From assembly GCA_002189035.1 (NCBI GenBank), contig NEEC01000020.1, positions 1,488,001 through 1,552,000 of the forward strand: a stretch of DNA of 64,000 nucleotides, written 5' to 3'. Below the pieces are notes generated by a model. The model was not told the origin of the DNA. It searched no databases and saw only the letters and a program-made list of their open reading frames with translations. The position numbers and the translations under genes were made by a program. Positions within the stretch are counted from its first letter, which is position 1; each line of letters starts with the position of its first letter. Origin of the DNA: Utricularia gibba (lineage: Eukaryota > Streptophyta > Magnoliopsida > Lamiales > Lentibulariaceae). Positions 9,950-20,587 of this stretch are shown in pieces.

Positions 9950-12646
9950 GAAGACAATGGAATCATGGTATCTCAGACGGCAAGAGAATCTATGAGAATC
10001 ACTAATTCAAAATGGGTAGTTGATTCTATAGCCAGCTATCATGCCACACCATGTAAAGAGATCATGTCTAATTTCAAACCAGGTGACTATGGAAAAGTGA
10101 AGATGGGAAACTCAGCCATTTCGGACATTGCAGGCATTGGGGATATTCATATCACAACAAACCGTGGATTCAAACTCACCCTAATGATGTGAGATATATC
10201 CCTGATATTCGGTTGAATATGATGTTAGTGAACCACCTGGATCAGTCTGGCTATGTGAGCTCATTTGGAAAAAAAAATGGAAACTCATAAAAGGATCAAC
10301 GGTTTATGCAACTAGAGAAGTGGATAGGACACTGTACAAGACAGAGGTTACTCCTATAATTCATGAAATACATGTGGCTAGTTTCTCAGAAAATCTGCAC
10401 AACTTGTGGCACAGAAGAATGGGACACCTGTCAAATAAAGGCTTGAACCTTATGGTGAAACAGAACCTCATCGACAGATGTCCATCTGATCAGTCAAGAT
10501 GTGAGGAATGCTTGATTGGTAAACATCACAAGGCTGAGTTTAAGAAAGTGTTCAGTAAGAGCAATGAGTTGTTGAACACTCTATTTTCAGACGTTGGAGG
10601 GCCATTCGAGTGTGAATCAGCAGGAGGGGCAAAATTTTTTGTTAGCTTTATTGATGATGCCTCCAGGAAAGCTTGGGTTTTCCTAATTCATAGAAACAAT
10701 GATGTATATGCTTGCTTCCAGGAATTGCACATGCTGTTGGAAAGACAAACAGACAAGCGGCTGAAGAAATCAAAATTAGATAATGGTTGTGAGTATTGCT
10801 CAGATGAATTCGAAAATTATTGCAAAAATAGGGGAATTAGGAAAATCACAACCACTCCTAGAACCCCTTGAACACAATGGTATAGCAGAAAGATTCAACC
10901 GAACTATCATGGACAAAGTAAGAAGCATGTTACACACAACCAAGTTACCAAAAAATTCTGGGCAGAAGCCCTGAAGACAGCCTGTTTTTTATCTAGCCAA
11001 TCCCCCAAAACAGCACTGAACTTCCTGACTCCTCAAGAAGTATGGACAGGGAAGAAACTGAATTTGAGTTACCTTAGGGTATTTGGATGCAAAGCATATG
11101 TACACATACAAAAGGAACATAGGCTAAAGTTGAATGACCGATCTAAGCCCTGCATACTGCTTGGATATGGTGAGGATAAAATGGGATATAGAATTTGGGA
11201 TCCGATTGAAAACAAGATTCTGAGATCAAGGGATGCCGAATTCTTAGAAGACCAGACTATCCTAAACATTCGTGTGGAACAAGAGACTCAACCAATTGCA
11301 CTGCCTTTAAGGTCTGAAGCATGACACTCATATGATTGGCAAATTGAGTTCGCTGGTGATTCTGATGAAGCCAATATTCCGAACTCTACAGGAGAACAAA
11401 TTGGCCTCAGAAGATCAGAAAGGAGGCCAGTCCCCTCTACCAGGTATCCCACTGATGAATATAAACTATTGATAGAGGAAGGAGAACTTGAAATTGTGAC
11501 AGAGGCAATGTGTTCAACAAATAGAGAAAAATGGATGGAAGCTATGAATGAGGAAATGAATTCCATCTGGGCCAATGATACATACGACTTGGTGGTTCTC
11601 CTAGTTGGGAGAAAGGCATTGGACAATAGATGGATCTTCAAACTCAAACGAAACTCAGATGATTCAATTAGGTCCAAGGCAAGAGTAGTAGTAAAAGGCT
11701 TCAAACAGTAACCCGGACTAGACTTTGAGGAGATATTCTCTCCAGTGGTTAAACTAAACACTATAAGGATCATCCTATCCCTCACTGCCTACTTCAACTG
11801 GGAATTGGAACAACTAGATTTAAAAACCGCCTTCTTGCATGGTGGCTTGGCAGAAGAAATTTCCATGAATTAGGTTGAAGGATTTGTAGAACCAGGAAAG
11901 GAAAAGCTTGTTTGCAAATTGAAGAGAAGTCTTTATGGGCTCAAACAAGCTCCTACATAATGGTACTTGAAGTTTGATAGCTTTATGATAAACAATGAAT
12001 TCCAAAAGACCACAGGGGATCAATGTGCTTACTGGAAGACCTATGGGAAAGGTGATCATGTGTTCCTTCTCTTGTACGTCAATGATATGTTGGTAGCAAG
12101 CCCTTGCAAATACAGAATCATTGAGCTGAAGAAGTCAATGGAAAGGAATTTATGTATGAAGGATCTAGGACCGGCTAAGAAATTCCTAGGGATAAACATA
12201 TGGAGGAACAGATCTAAAGGGACCATAGCACTGTTCTAGAGTAGCTACATAGATCAGATATTGAGAAGATTGTGTCTAGATGAAACAAAATCGGTAAACT
12301 GTCCCCTGCCAGGCCATTTGAAGCTCTCAAAAGAAATGGCTCCTTGGGACAACTTGGAAAGACAATTGATGGCCAGGGTACCTTATGCCTTTGTTGTGGG
12401 ATCAATCATGTACTTAATGGTGTGCACAAGGCCGAACATCAGCTTTGCAGCAAGCACCCTCAACAGATTCTTAGCTGATCCTGGTAAAATGCATTGGGAA
12501 GGTGTCAAATGGTTGATGAGGTACCTTAAGGGTACCAAAGAATACTACCTATGCTATGGCTTAGACAACACATCTCCTAGGATAAATGTACATGCAGATC
12601 TTGGAGGAGATCTGGACACAAGAAAATCAGTCACAGGTTTGATCAC
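9950..12646 (+). pseudogene. Copia element 2 pol: protease, integrase, reverse transcriptase
   Basis: Protease near 10,008-10,050 reads WVVDSIASYHATP; the catalytic DSGAS has become DSIAS. Integrase begins near 10,400 with LWHRRMGHLS and RCEECLIGKH (HHCC zinc site). Core acidic residues are at LFSDVGGPF and KLDNGCEY; the third is at NGIAERFNRT after a frameshift near 10,868. Another frameshift lies near 10,958. The GLGY-like tail reads SYLRVFGCKAYVH and ILLGYGEDKMGY (11,064 on). RT spans about 11,470-12,240 (WMEAMNEEM, RWIFKLKRN, DLKTAFLHG, SLYGLKQAP), with YVDD changed to YVND. At least four internal stops are TAG/TAA where relatives have Gln. RNase H starts near 12,400 and is cut by a solo LTR at 12,647. 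Confidence 0.92.
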
Positions 12647-13561
12647 TGTTAAGTGTCATTTTCTAGTTATTTGTTAGGTGTTATTATGTGTTAATTATAT
12701 ATTAAGTCACCCAATTAGGAATTATATTGATGAGAAATTGATTTTCCTTAGAAAATCCCTATTTTCCTACTTTGTATATATTCCTCTTTTTTTCTCACAC
12801 TTTGACCGAGGCATGTGAGGAGACTGTCAGGAGTGTTGCAGGAGTATTGTAGGTGGTCAGACTCTGAGTTTTTGTGCCTTGTACGCGAGTTGGAATGATT
12901 GTGGGCGGAAGACTGACACTAGTCAAGGTCCATGACTTACGGCATGTCAGAGTCTGTAGCAATGATTGGGCGCAAACTTGCACGCAAAGAAAGGCTGCTG
13001 GCACACACAAGACAGAAGGAATGATGAGAAGGGAACCCAAAGGAGTTAATGCACGTAGGAAGTCATATAAAAGCCACTTGGAGCACCTAGTTTCGAATTT
13101 TTTAACAATTTCTCTTGTACTTAGAACTTTTGAGTTCTTCCTCCCCTCAAGGAGGAAGAACACTTAGTTTCTTTTCGTTTCTATTTTCCATGGCCCTTTT
13201 GGGCTAAGTACTTTAGTTTTTGGGAAGTAGATTAAGTCCTTCTAAGTTTCCACTCGGTTTTTTGCTTCTATAACCAGCTATTCGGAAGAAATTAGTGAAA
13301 ACCGAGGCAAGGACGGACAAAGGAAGGAGATGGAATTTGATTCCCAGGAACTGCGTACTGTAGTCAAGGCCCATCACTTAGGTTGTAACTTTTCTTTCTG
13401 CACTCTACAAACCCCTTTTTACAAAACCGTGAAATTTTGTAGAAGTTCTTTACAAAACACTTTCCACGAAAAACAACTCCCTGATATCGATACTTGTACT
13501 ATGCTTTCTAGTGTTTTACGTTTTAATTATTTAAAATTTGTTGAGGAAACGACACGCAACA
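12647..13561. mobile_element. Solo LTR, TGTTAAGTGTC...GACACGCAACA family
   Basis: 915 bp, starts TGTTAAGTGTCATTTTC and ends GACACGCAACA, with ATCAC at 12,642-12,646 and 13,562-13,566. It interrupts the RNase H region of copia element 2; excising it with one ATCAC restores the reading ...KSVTGLI-TIMGGGAMTW. The reverse complement of its right end matches the start of the LTR at 30,399, so the same family occurs there in opposite orientation. Confidence 0.9.
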
Positions 13562-13566
13562 ATCAC

Positions 13567-13980
13567 TATTATGGGAGGAGGTGCTATGACTTGGAGTTCA
13601 AAACTTCAGAAAACCGTGGCATTGTCAACCATAGAATCAGAATACATGGCACTCACTAAAGCATTGAAAGATGCACATTGGACAAGAAGGTTCTTAACCG
13701 AGATTTGTCTCTTGGAAAGAAAACTAGTTGTACTCTTTGACAGTCAAAGTGCATTCCAGCTCAGCAGAAATGCCACCTTCCATGCTCGAATTAAGCACAT
13801 AGAACAGTGGTGGCACTAGATCAAAGAGGTATTGGAAGGAAATGAAGTTGAGTTTTGTGAAGATAGAAACAAAAAGAAACATCACTGATGCCCTGACTAA
13901 GCTACTACCATCCTCAAAATTCATGTTCTGCGTGCAGCACATGGGCATCAATAAGAGTTAATCCAGTGAGGGATGACCAG
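13567..13980 (+). pseudogene. Copia element 2 RNase H, C-terminal part
   Basis: Continues RNase H after the solo LTR: GGGAMTWSSKLQKTVAL, STIESEYMALTKA, LTEI, FDSQSAFQLSRN and ARIKHIEQWWH. The order is that of the plant copia RNase H tail, with stops after WWH and in the last segment. It ends just before a polypurine tract. Confidence 0.9.
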
Positions 13981-13995
13981 CTGGAGGGGGTGATT
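13981..13995 (+). promoter_or_regulatory. Polypurine tract of copia element 2
   Basis: CTGGAGGGGGTGATT immediately precedes the 3' LTR start (TGTGGTGGGCC), in the expected place for second-strand priming. Confidence 0.75.
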
Positions 13996-15052
13996 TGTGG
14001 TGGGCCACATCTCCCCCGTGGTAGGCTGAATAAATTACTTGGCCCATATCCAGCAAGCTCATCCACCGAAGGCCCACCAGAAATAACCGCTGATGGTTAT
14101 GAAGTCACAGTAACTAAAAACATAGGGCATCAAAGCTGAGAAAATGAGGTTGAATCCGATGAACTAGAGGAGACGAAGGAGTGACTCTGGTCCTCTTCAA
14201 CAACGATCTGGTGATTGATCAAAGGAGCAAGAATTGGTGCTGCGGAGTTGTAACTTGGTTTGTAGCAGACTCCCTCTATTGCATGTGGGAACCTTCTTGG
14301 AATCTTCATGTGATTGTAGATTCTTGGTTGTGCTCCTTGGAATTGAGATTGTTCCCAATTCTTTATGCTGTTAGTGGATTTTCGTGCCTGGTGTGGAGCA
14401 CCCAAGGTTTTCCCCTAAGAAGGGTTTCCTCGTTAAAATCTCTGATGCATTCTGCCATCATCTTTCATTTCCAAACACACAGGTTTGAATGATTAATAAA
14501 TATGGGTTCGTGTATGTTGTGGGTGAAAATCGGTGTTCATGGTGGGACCGATTTTTGGGTGAAAACCGGGAAATTCCGCACCTTAGTATGCTTTTCATGA
14601 TTATATTCGGTTTGATCCACGAAAACGGGAGTAGGTGGAGATTTTTACGTGGAAACCGAAGGTAGACGGAAAAAATCCTTCACTAGACGGAGGCAGTGGA
14701 ATAAATTACAGGTTGGGAGGCTTGGGGTCGAACCCCTTTCTTCTCAGAGCTTCTCCTATTTATGGGAGAGATTGATTTGACCGTCATGAGTTCTGCAGAT
14801 GTCAGTTGCTTTCTACGCCTGCTATCTGATCTTGCTTTTTAGATACCGGTCGCCTGCTCTGCCGTAATTCGGTGACTTTTCAGATTGTACCATACGGACA
14901 CCACTGTCAGATTTCTAACACATACCGGTCTATCGACTGACGTTATCCCTTCCGTTAGAGCTCTTTTTGGAAGCCTTTTAGAAGCCGATTATCATCAACT
15001 GATTTATCCCCCCATCAGTGGAATCAATGGATAATTGTCAAAGATCCCAACA
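13996..15052 (+). repeat. 3' LTR of copia element 2, interrupted
   Basis: Matches the 5' LTR from TGTGGTGGGCC to GATCCCAACA, but is split at 14,514/15,018 by a 503-bp solo LTR. Numerous substitutions against the 5' LTR show an old insertion. Confidence 0.9.
14515..15017. mobile_element. Solo LTR inside the 3' LTR of copia element 2
   Basis: 503 bp, starts TGTTGTGGGTG and ends CCCCCCATCA. It is flanked by GTGTA (14,510-14,514) and GTGGA (15,018-15,022), a 5-bp duplication with one mismatch. The intact 5' LTR supplies the empty site (GTGTAATCAGTGG). A TATA-like 'ctatttatggg' lies near 14,757. Unlike its neighbours it is GC-richer. The family is not identified. Confidence 0.85.
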
Positions 15053-15057
15053 CTTGT

Positions 15058-17319
15058 CATAGGGTGGCTTCACAAATGCATCGAACCGACCATATCCACA
15101 ATGGTGGCACAGCATGAGATAGCTAGAGAGATATGGCTGATACTCCAAGAAAGATTCATGCACCTGAATGAAGATTGGGTCACACATCTACAACATGGGA
15201 TAGGAAACTTGGTTCAAGGTAATCTATCAATCAATCAATCAGTTTTTTCAATAAGTTAATTAACCACTTTATAGCACAAATATGATGCATCTCACCCACC
15301 TAGATGATGCAAGTGTGGCAAGTGCAATGATACCTATTTCCAAACCCTTCAGGAGCAGCAAACTAAAGACCTTGTACACAAATTTCTGACCGGCCTCAAC
15401 CCCGAATACCACTCGGTGAGGCAACAGTAATTGAATCAAAACCCACTACTCGACGTCAATGAGTCCTATCAATCTGCATTTCATGAAAAAACCACCTCAA
15501 GAAACCAATCCTCTCAACTCCAATAGAAGCATTGGCACTATACAACAGAGGACCTTCACAAATAGAAAACAAAATATCCATCAACAAAACCTACAGGAAA
15601 TATTGTACTAATTGCCGCCAAACCAATCACAACATTGATTAGTGTTGGAGAATTATCGGAGTTCCACTTGAGTTTAAGAAAGCAGACAAAAATGACAAAG
15701 GAAATAAATCCCATACCTTCTATGCTAACAATATGAGTTCTATGTCACAAGATCAATCCATTGATGGAGAAGTAACTTTCATCACCAAGAGCCAGCTTCA
15801 CACCTAGCTTCAAAAAATTATTGAAAACAACAAGCTGACTCAAGTGGGGGCTCCTCGTCCAACCATGGGACATGTCCATCAACTGCAAAAAAAGAAGGGA
15901 ATCCTGCAATAGATGGATTTTCTAGTAACATAATTAATCCTACAAACACTAGAACACACACATGGATAATTGACTACGGGGCCAGCGAACAAATGTGCTA
16001 CAACCTAGAACTTTTCGAATCCTATACTCCCTTTACAACACAACTGAGATTTCCTAACAATCACACTATCCAAGTGCTACACAAAGGAACATTTGAACTC
16101 AATAAGGATATCACAATCCACAATGTGTTGCCCATACCATCATTTACAGTTAATTGTATAGCAATGTCTCAACTATTATCTAACAGCACCATTTTCCCTG
16201 TCTACTACTCATGAGTGTCCACTACAGGACACATTGTGCCCTAAGACAACGATTGAGAAAGCTAGACTACAAAATGGATTATACCTGTTTGATCATATTG
16301 TCTTCAATTTGAACCTCTTGCACATTGACAATGATTATGATTCTACTTCTAGTGTGCTGCCAACTAAATGTGATTTACATTCCACTACTGTTAATGCATC
16401 ATTTTTTATTTATGGCATCATGGAATGGGACACCCATCCCATCATGTGATTTCTAACCTTTCGAAAACATCTTCCTAAACGTATAGCATGCCCTCTCGTG
16501 TTCCACACTACCTGCCCTTGAGCTAATTAACATAAGCTACCTTTTCCTACTCATGACGGATCAACTAACAAGCTTGACTTGATTCATTTAAATACATGGA
16601 GGCATTATAAAACACAAGCCTAGGGAGGATATGGGTATTTTCTCACAATAATAGAAGACAATACCCAAGCAACATGGATATATTTGATGCGGATGAAATT
16701 AGAAGCAAAATCCCTCATCACATCATTCATAAAAATGGTTGAAACACAGTTTGGAAAATGTGTAAAAAATGTAAGTGATCAAGGCCTAAAATACTCACTA
16801 GTGAACTTCGTGGATTTGGGAATCCATCATCAAAATAGATGCATTGAAACTGTAGAAAAAAATGACATTGTTGAAAGACAACATTAGTGTCCCATCAACA
16901 TCACTAGTGCGTTACTATTCCAAGCAGAACTACCCGAAACATTGGGGGAGACATTGTCCTGATTGCTACGTATCTCCTCAACAGAACTCTCATGAAAAGC
17001 TGCTCTCGGATGGTACTCTAGAACAAAGAAAAGTTCAGCTAGTTGCAAAAGGATACAATCAAGTGGGAGGGTTTGCTACAAGGAGACATTCAGCTCAATT
17101 GCAAAACACATGATTACTAGGCCATTTTTCGCTCTAGTTGTTGCTCACTCTTGAAATCTAAAGCAACTAGAAATAGATAATGCTTTTCTAAATGGAGATC
17201 TTGAAGAATGCATCTACATGGAAATCCCTCTAGGATGCAAACATCATCAGAAAGTCAGGAAGGAACAACACAACTACCTAATCAGCAAGATGAGCATGAC
17301 TAGCATCCATGCTCCTCAT
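15058..17319 (+). pseudogene. Copia element 1 gag-pol remainder
   Basis: Continues gag with VIGWLHKCIEPTIS and REIWLILQERF. Protease near 15,963-15,995 reads WIIDYGASEQMC, with DSGAS changed to DYGAS. Integrase is patchy: GHPSHHV-like block near 16,430, DLIHLN near 16,575, YFLTIIEDNTQATWIYLM near 16,640-16,690, FIKMVETQFGK, and ENDIVERQHQ near 16,855. The next recognisable segment is RT (QLVAKGYNQV near 17,035), then DNAFLNGDLEECIYMEIP near 17,175-17,230. The rest of RT and all of RNase H are missing before the polypurine tract. Many stops and frameshifts are present. Confidence 0.85.
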
Positions 17320-17340
17320 GAGGGGGGAGGGGGGGGGGGG
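17320..17340 (+). promoter_or_regulatory. Polypurine tract of copia element 1, G-expanded
   Basis: A 21-base all-purine run, made of G except for two A residues, ending directly at the 3' LTR start TGTTACCTAG. The G-run is unusually long. Confidence 0.85.
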
Positions 17341-17478
17341 TGTTACCTAGATCAGCAGCAAGATCGACAGCAAAGGCCACAAGTTGGCGCATTTATGGAA
17401 TAGAGACATTGAAATAAGTTCCGAAAGATCAAATGACATAGGCACTACACTCATTGTATAAATACATAGATAACACTA
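17341..17478 (+). repeat. 3' LTR of copia element 1, left part
   Basis: Matches the 5' LTR from TGTTACCTAGATCAGCAGC to 'aaatacatagata'. Homology stops where a roughly 3-kb composite repeat begins, and resumes at 20,493. Confidence 0.88.
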
Positions 17479-17703
17479 TGTTTTAAATCAAATAAAGAAA
17501 ATGAGAAATGATCAAAACCTCAGGCATGTATACACGTTCTAAAAAATTTTGCATAGCTTTTTGGGTTTCATGGCCCTATGAAAGTCCAAACTAATCTACT
17601 AAATTAGAAACCCTATATACCCACAAGGTGCAACTCACTCACAAGTCCATCAAAACTAATGGTTTGATATCCCATCCCATATAAACTAGTTGAAGAGGAC
17701 TTC

Positions 17704-19071
17704 TGATAAACGGGAATTTCCTAATATCATTGTAAATAAAATAGAAACCGTATCAAATAAATTTATAGTCCCTAATCTACACAAAATACAAATTTAGAAA
17801 ACTTGTATAGTGGGTATCGGGGTCGATCACGAAGAGCTTGTGCTTGCTAAGTATTTTAGTAGATGCAAGATTTCGGATAACAGTAGGTTTTAGTCTAAGC
17901 TCGGACTAACAGTGGTACACAAGTTCAGTAAACAAGGTAGGTAAGCAATATCAGGTTTCTACGCTAAGGTATACTGGTTTTGACTCAGACTAATACGAGG
18001 ACGCCTTGAGGATCTGCGGGTGGTGTTATGCTAAGCTTCCTAACTTAATTTATTATCTTCCTACACTCACAACTTCAAATAACCAACATATTTTTGGCTT
18101 AAGCTAGTCCCCAATATCATAACCAACATTGCAATTAGGTCTACCCACATGCAAGGCATATAGAACTAGGTCTACCCGATTCTACTAGTTCTACCCTGGA
18201 CTAACACCGACTGATCTTGTCTTGGTTTGTTGGTCTACCTCTAAACCAAGCATCTAAGTTGTGAAACTACTTGCTCCCCTCCTTAGGTCTACCCATGGTT
18301 TGTTAGAAAAAAGAGTTAAGGAAGACAACTAAATTTCATCATCAACCTAAGCACATACCACCCACTTCTCCTTAAGGCAACCCTAAGACTCTAGCCACTC
18401 ATGCTTTGGAAATAAAACACGATTTCATTCATATAAGTTGGCCAAAATGGCAGAAACATTGTAAACAAGTAAAATGCAAAAAGTCGAAATGTTCAGAAAA
18501 CTAGAAAGTAAATAAAGATTGTTCTTCTGCCGTTAGCTACTGTTCACAGCCCGGAATAGTAGCCCTGGACTGGGCTCCAGTGCTATTCTTGATGATGGAG
18601 GCGTTTCTTCCCCCTTCTGGTTGGTTTTTCGCGTTGGGGAAGAAGACCCCTTGCGTTTCCCCCCCGGTCGCTTCACTTTTTCGAAAATAAATTTCCTCTT
18701 TCCTTCACTCCATTGCACTGTTGGTGTCCGCCATTACTATTCCCGACCGCCAGCAATGTTCTCGGCCTGAACTTGCAGACTGCGGTGGCGGTAGAACAGT
18801 GCTCTTTGTCCTTCTCCGGATTTTGCGCCTTTTTTTTTGCTTGTTTTACACGTTTGTAAGTCTGATTTTCGGCTCATCTCCCTGCTGAACTTACTGAAAC
18901 ATTAGTAACAAGAGTTGTGGACTAAATCAAAGGATTTAGTCCACTTTTCAACATAATCACATAGGATTAACATAAACACCACTAAAGCATGAAAAACCAC
19001 ATTTATCTAACCTAAATTATGATAAAATATAGCTATTTTGTGATGAATTTTAGGAAAAATGTGTGTTATCA
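17704..19071. mobile_element. Solo LTR, TGATAA...TTATCA family (copy C)
   Basis: 1,368 bp, starts TGATAAACGGGAATTTCC and ends GTGTGTTATCA. Perfect target duplication ACTTC at 17,699-17,703 and 19,072-19,076. The paralogous repeat at 20,443-20,447 keeps the uninterrupted site (GAGAGGACTTCAAATATC). It includes a 12-bp perfect hairpin at 18,917-18,944. No coding region. Confidence 0.93.
18917..18944. repeat. Perfect 12-bp stem hairpin in solo LTR copy C
   Basis: GTGGACTAAATC, loop AAAG, GATTTAGTCCAC. The stem is exact, and related hairpins lie at equivalent places in copies A and B. Confidence 0.9.
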
Positions 19072-19371
19072 ACTTCAAACAGCAATGTGGGATAGAAACT
19101 TCTTCTCCAATGTAAGAATTTCCGACAATCCCCTACATATTGGAGAAGAGCTAAGTCGTGCAAGCTCTAATGTTTGGAAAATGATATCTTTCGATGGTGA
19201 ACCAAACTCTTGATTGCATTATATATGTATCACTAATTAGATGGTGAAACCGTATTTCTATAAAGCAAATACTAATTTTGGGATACAAAGGTATAGTCAA
19301 TCACATTAAGCTCATCCCTACAACTATCAACTGTTTAACACTCAAGTGCACCTATAAGTCAAATGTAGCTC

Positions 19372-19834
19372 TGATTAACGAAAATTTCCTAATATCGTTG
19401 CAAAAATAGAAATTTCGTATCAAATAAATTTATAAGCCCTAATCTACACAAAATACAAATTTAAAAAACTTGTATAGTAGATTTTGGGGTCGATCACAAA
19501 AAGCTTGTGCTTACTAAGTGTTTCAGCAGATGTAGAATTCAGAATAATAGTAGGTCTTAGTCTGAGCTCAAATTAACAATGGTAAGCAAGTTTAGTTAAT
19601 GAAATCAGGTCTCAACACTAAAGGTAACAAGTACTGATTCTAACTCAGAGTAATACTAAGATGCCTTAAGGGTCTGCAAGTAGTATGGTGCTAAAATGTC
19701 TAATTTAATTTACCATATTCTTACACTCACAACTTCCAATAACCCAAGTCTACCAAGGTCGTTCATCATATTTTCGGCTAAGCTAGTCCCCAATATCATT
19801 ACCAACATTGCAATTAGGTCTACGCGCATGCATT
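19372..19834. mobile_element. Truncated LTR of the TGATAA family (copy D)
   Basis: Starts TGATTAACGAAAATTTCC and aligns with the first third of copy C (shared 'gggtcgatca', 'cttgtgctt', 'cacaacttc'). Homology ends abruptly near 19,834. No 3' end or target duplication is visible, so it was truncated or captured within the composite repeat. Confidence 0.75.
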
Positions 19835-20492
19835 AGAGGTGAATAGTTCAATCTTTGTAATGTCAAGGAATTGTTGACCAATAACCGAATGATTCATAGA
19901 TAGATTGCGAACATTAGAGGTGACTCATGGTAGATAGGTCGAGAGAAGCAGATTATGGAAAGGGTTTGTCTATGACAATGGGAAAGGGACCAGATCTGCA
20001 TCAAAGAAGACCATCGGAGTTGTTGTGGCATTGGTGAATAGTGCATGGGTAACCAAAGGCATGGCGAACAATGTAGGGGTAGGGTTTTCAAAAGGAGCGG
20101 CTGCTGAATCCTTCGAGATAACTCCTTTAGATTGTTGTAAATTGAATATAAAAAATGAGAAATGATCAAAACCTCACGCACATATACAAGTTGTCCTAAA
20201 AGAATTTTTGATCTCCCATGATTCAAGAGGATCTTTGTTCGATCTAGAAATCAGTCGAATATATATATCTAACCCTAATTCTAAATTAGAACCCCGCACA
20301 TGCAGTCTTTTTGGGTTTCAATAACTTCCAAAAGCCCACCCCAATATACTAAATTAGAACCCTATGCGCACATGAGGCCTAACTTAATTTCAAACCCATC
20401 AAAGTTAATTAATTGATATCTCATATAAATTAATTGGAGAGGACTTCAAATATCAATGTGGGATAACAACTTCTTCTCCAATACATGAATTT

Positions 20493-20587
20493 CCAGCACA
20501 TTGTAAAGAGCATTTTTGGAGCTACATTGCTTTTATTTATACTAAGGATTCTTCTCCAAAGTATTCTGCTCCATTGCTGGTTTTACA
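20493..20587 (+). repeat. 3' LTR of copia element 1, right part
   Basis: Completes the 3' LTR: 'gagcatttttggagc' to 'gctggttttaca' matches the second half of 7,904-8,121. It is followed by the target duplication AGTGA at 20,588-20,592. Confidence 0.9.

Larger units (their letters stand above)
8465..15052 (+). mobile_element. Ty1/copia element 2 (Tnt1/Tork-like), nested in element 1
   Basis: The target duplication CTTGT is at 8,460-8,464 and 15,053-15,057. The element starts TGTAGTGGGCC and ends GATCCCAACA. Removing the two solo LTRs inside it leaves about 5.2 kb, the usual size of a Tnt1-like element. Order: LTR, primer site, gag with CCHC knuckle, protease, integrase, RT, RNase H, polypurine tract, LTR. 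All domains are present but broken by stops, frameshifts and mutated catalytic residues, so it cannot be autonomous. Confidence 0.93.
17479..20492. mobile_element. Composite repeat inserted in the 3' LTR of element 1
   Basis: A roughly 3-kb insertion bounded by two copies of the same repeat in direct orientation. The left copy is 17,479-17,703 plus 19,077-19,124 (starts TGTTTTAAATC, ends TTTCCGACA). The right copy is 20,133-20,492 (starts TGTTGTAAATT, ends TTTCCAGCA). TG...CA ends and direct terminal copies suggest LTRs of a retroelement. The flanks CACTA and CATTG are at best a degraded target duplication. The left copy lacks about 100 bp present in the right. The interior carries no recognisable pol gene. 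Confidence 0.55.
7904..20587 (+). mobile_element. Ty1/copia element 1, inserted in the WD40 exon, heavily nested
   Basis: The outer element of the stack. The target duplication AGTGA is at 7,899-7,903 and 20,588-20,592. It has a 5' LTR (7,904-8,121), a primer site, the start of gag to 8,464, then gag-protease-integrase-RT remnants from 15,058 to about 17,300, a polypurine tract, and a 3' LTR split by a later insertion. After removing the nested insertions about 3 kb is left. That is shorter than an intact copia because the integrase C-terminus and most of RT/RNase H are deleted. Gag of the LYKQWERCND type and short LTRs suggest an Ale/Retrofit-like lineage, which is inference. Confidence 0.9.

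Noticed and set aside
13330-13819. Open readings of 109 and 93 codons taken as one gene
   Set aside because: They cross the right end of a solo LTR into copia RNase H; the ATCAC duplication shows the join is secondary.
18533-18718. 61-codon reverse open reading
   Set aside because: It sits inside a non-coding solo LTR.
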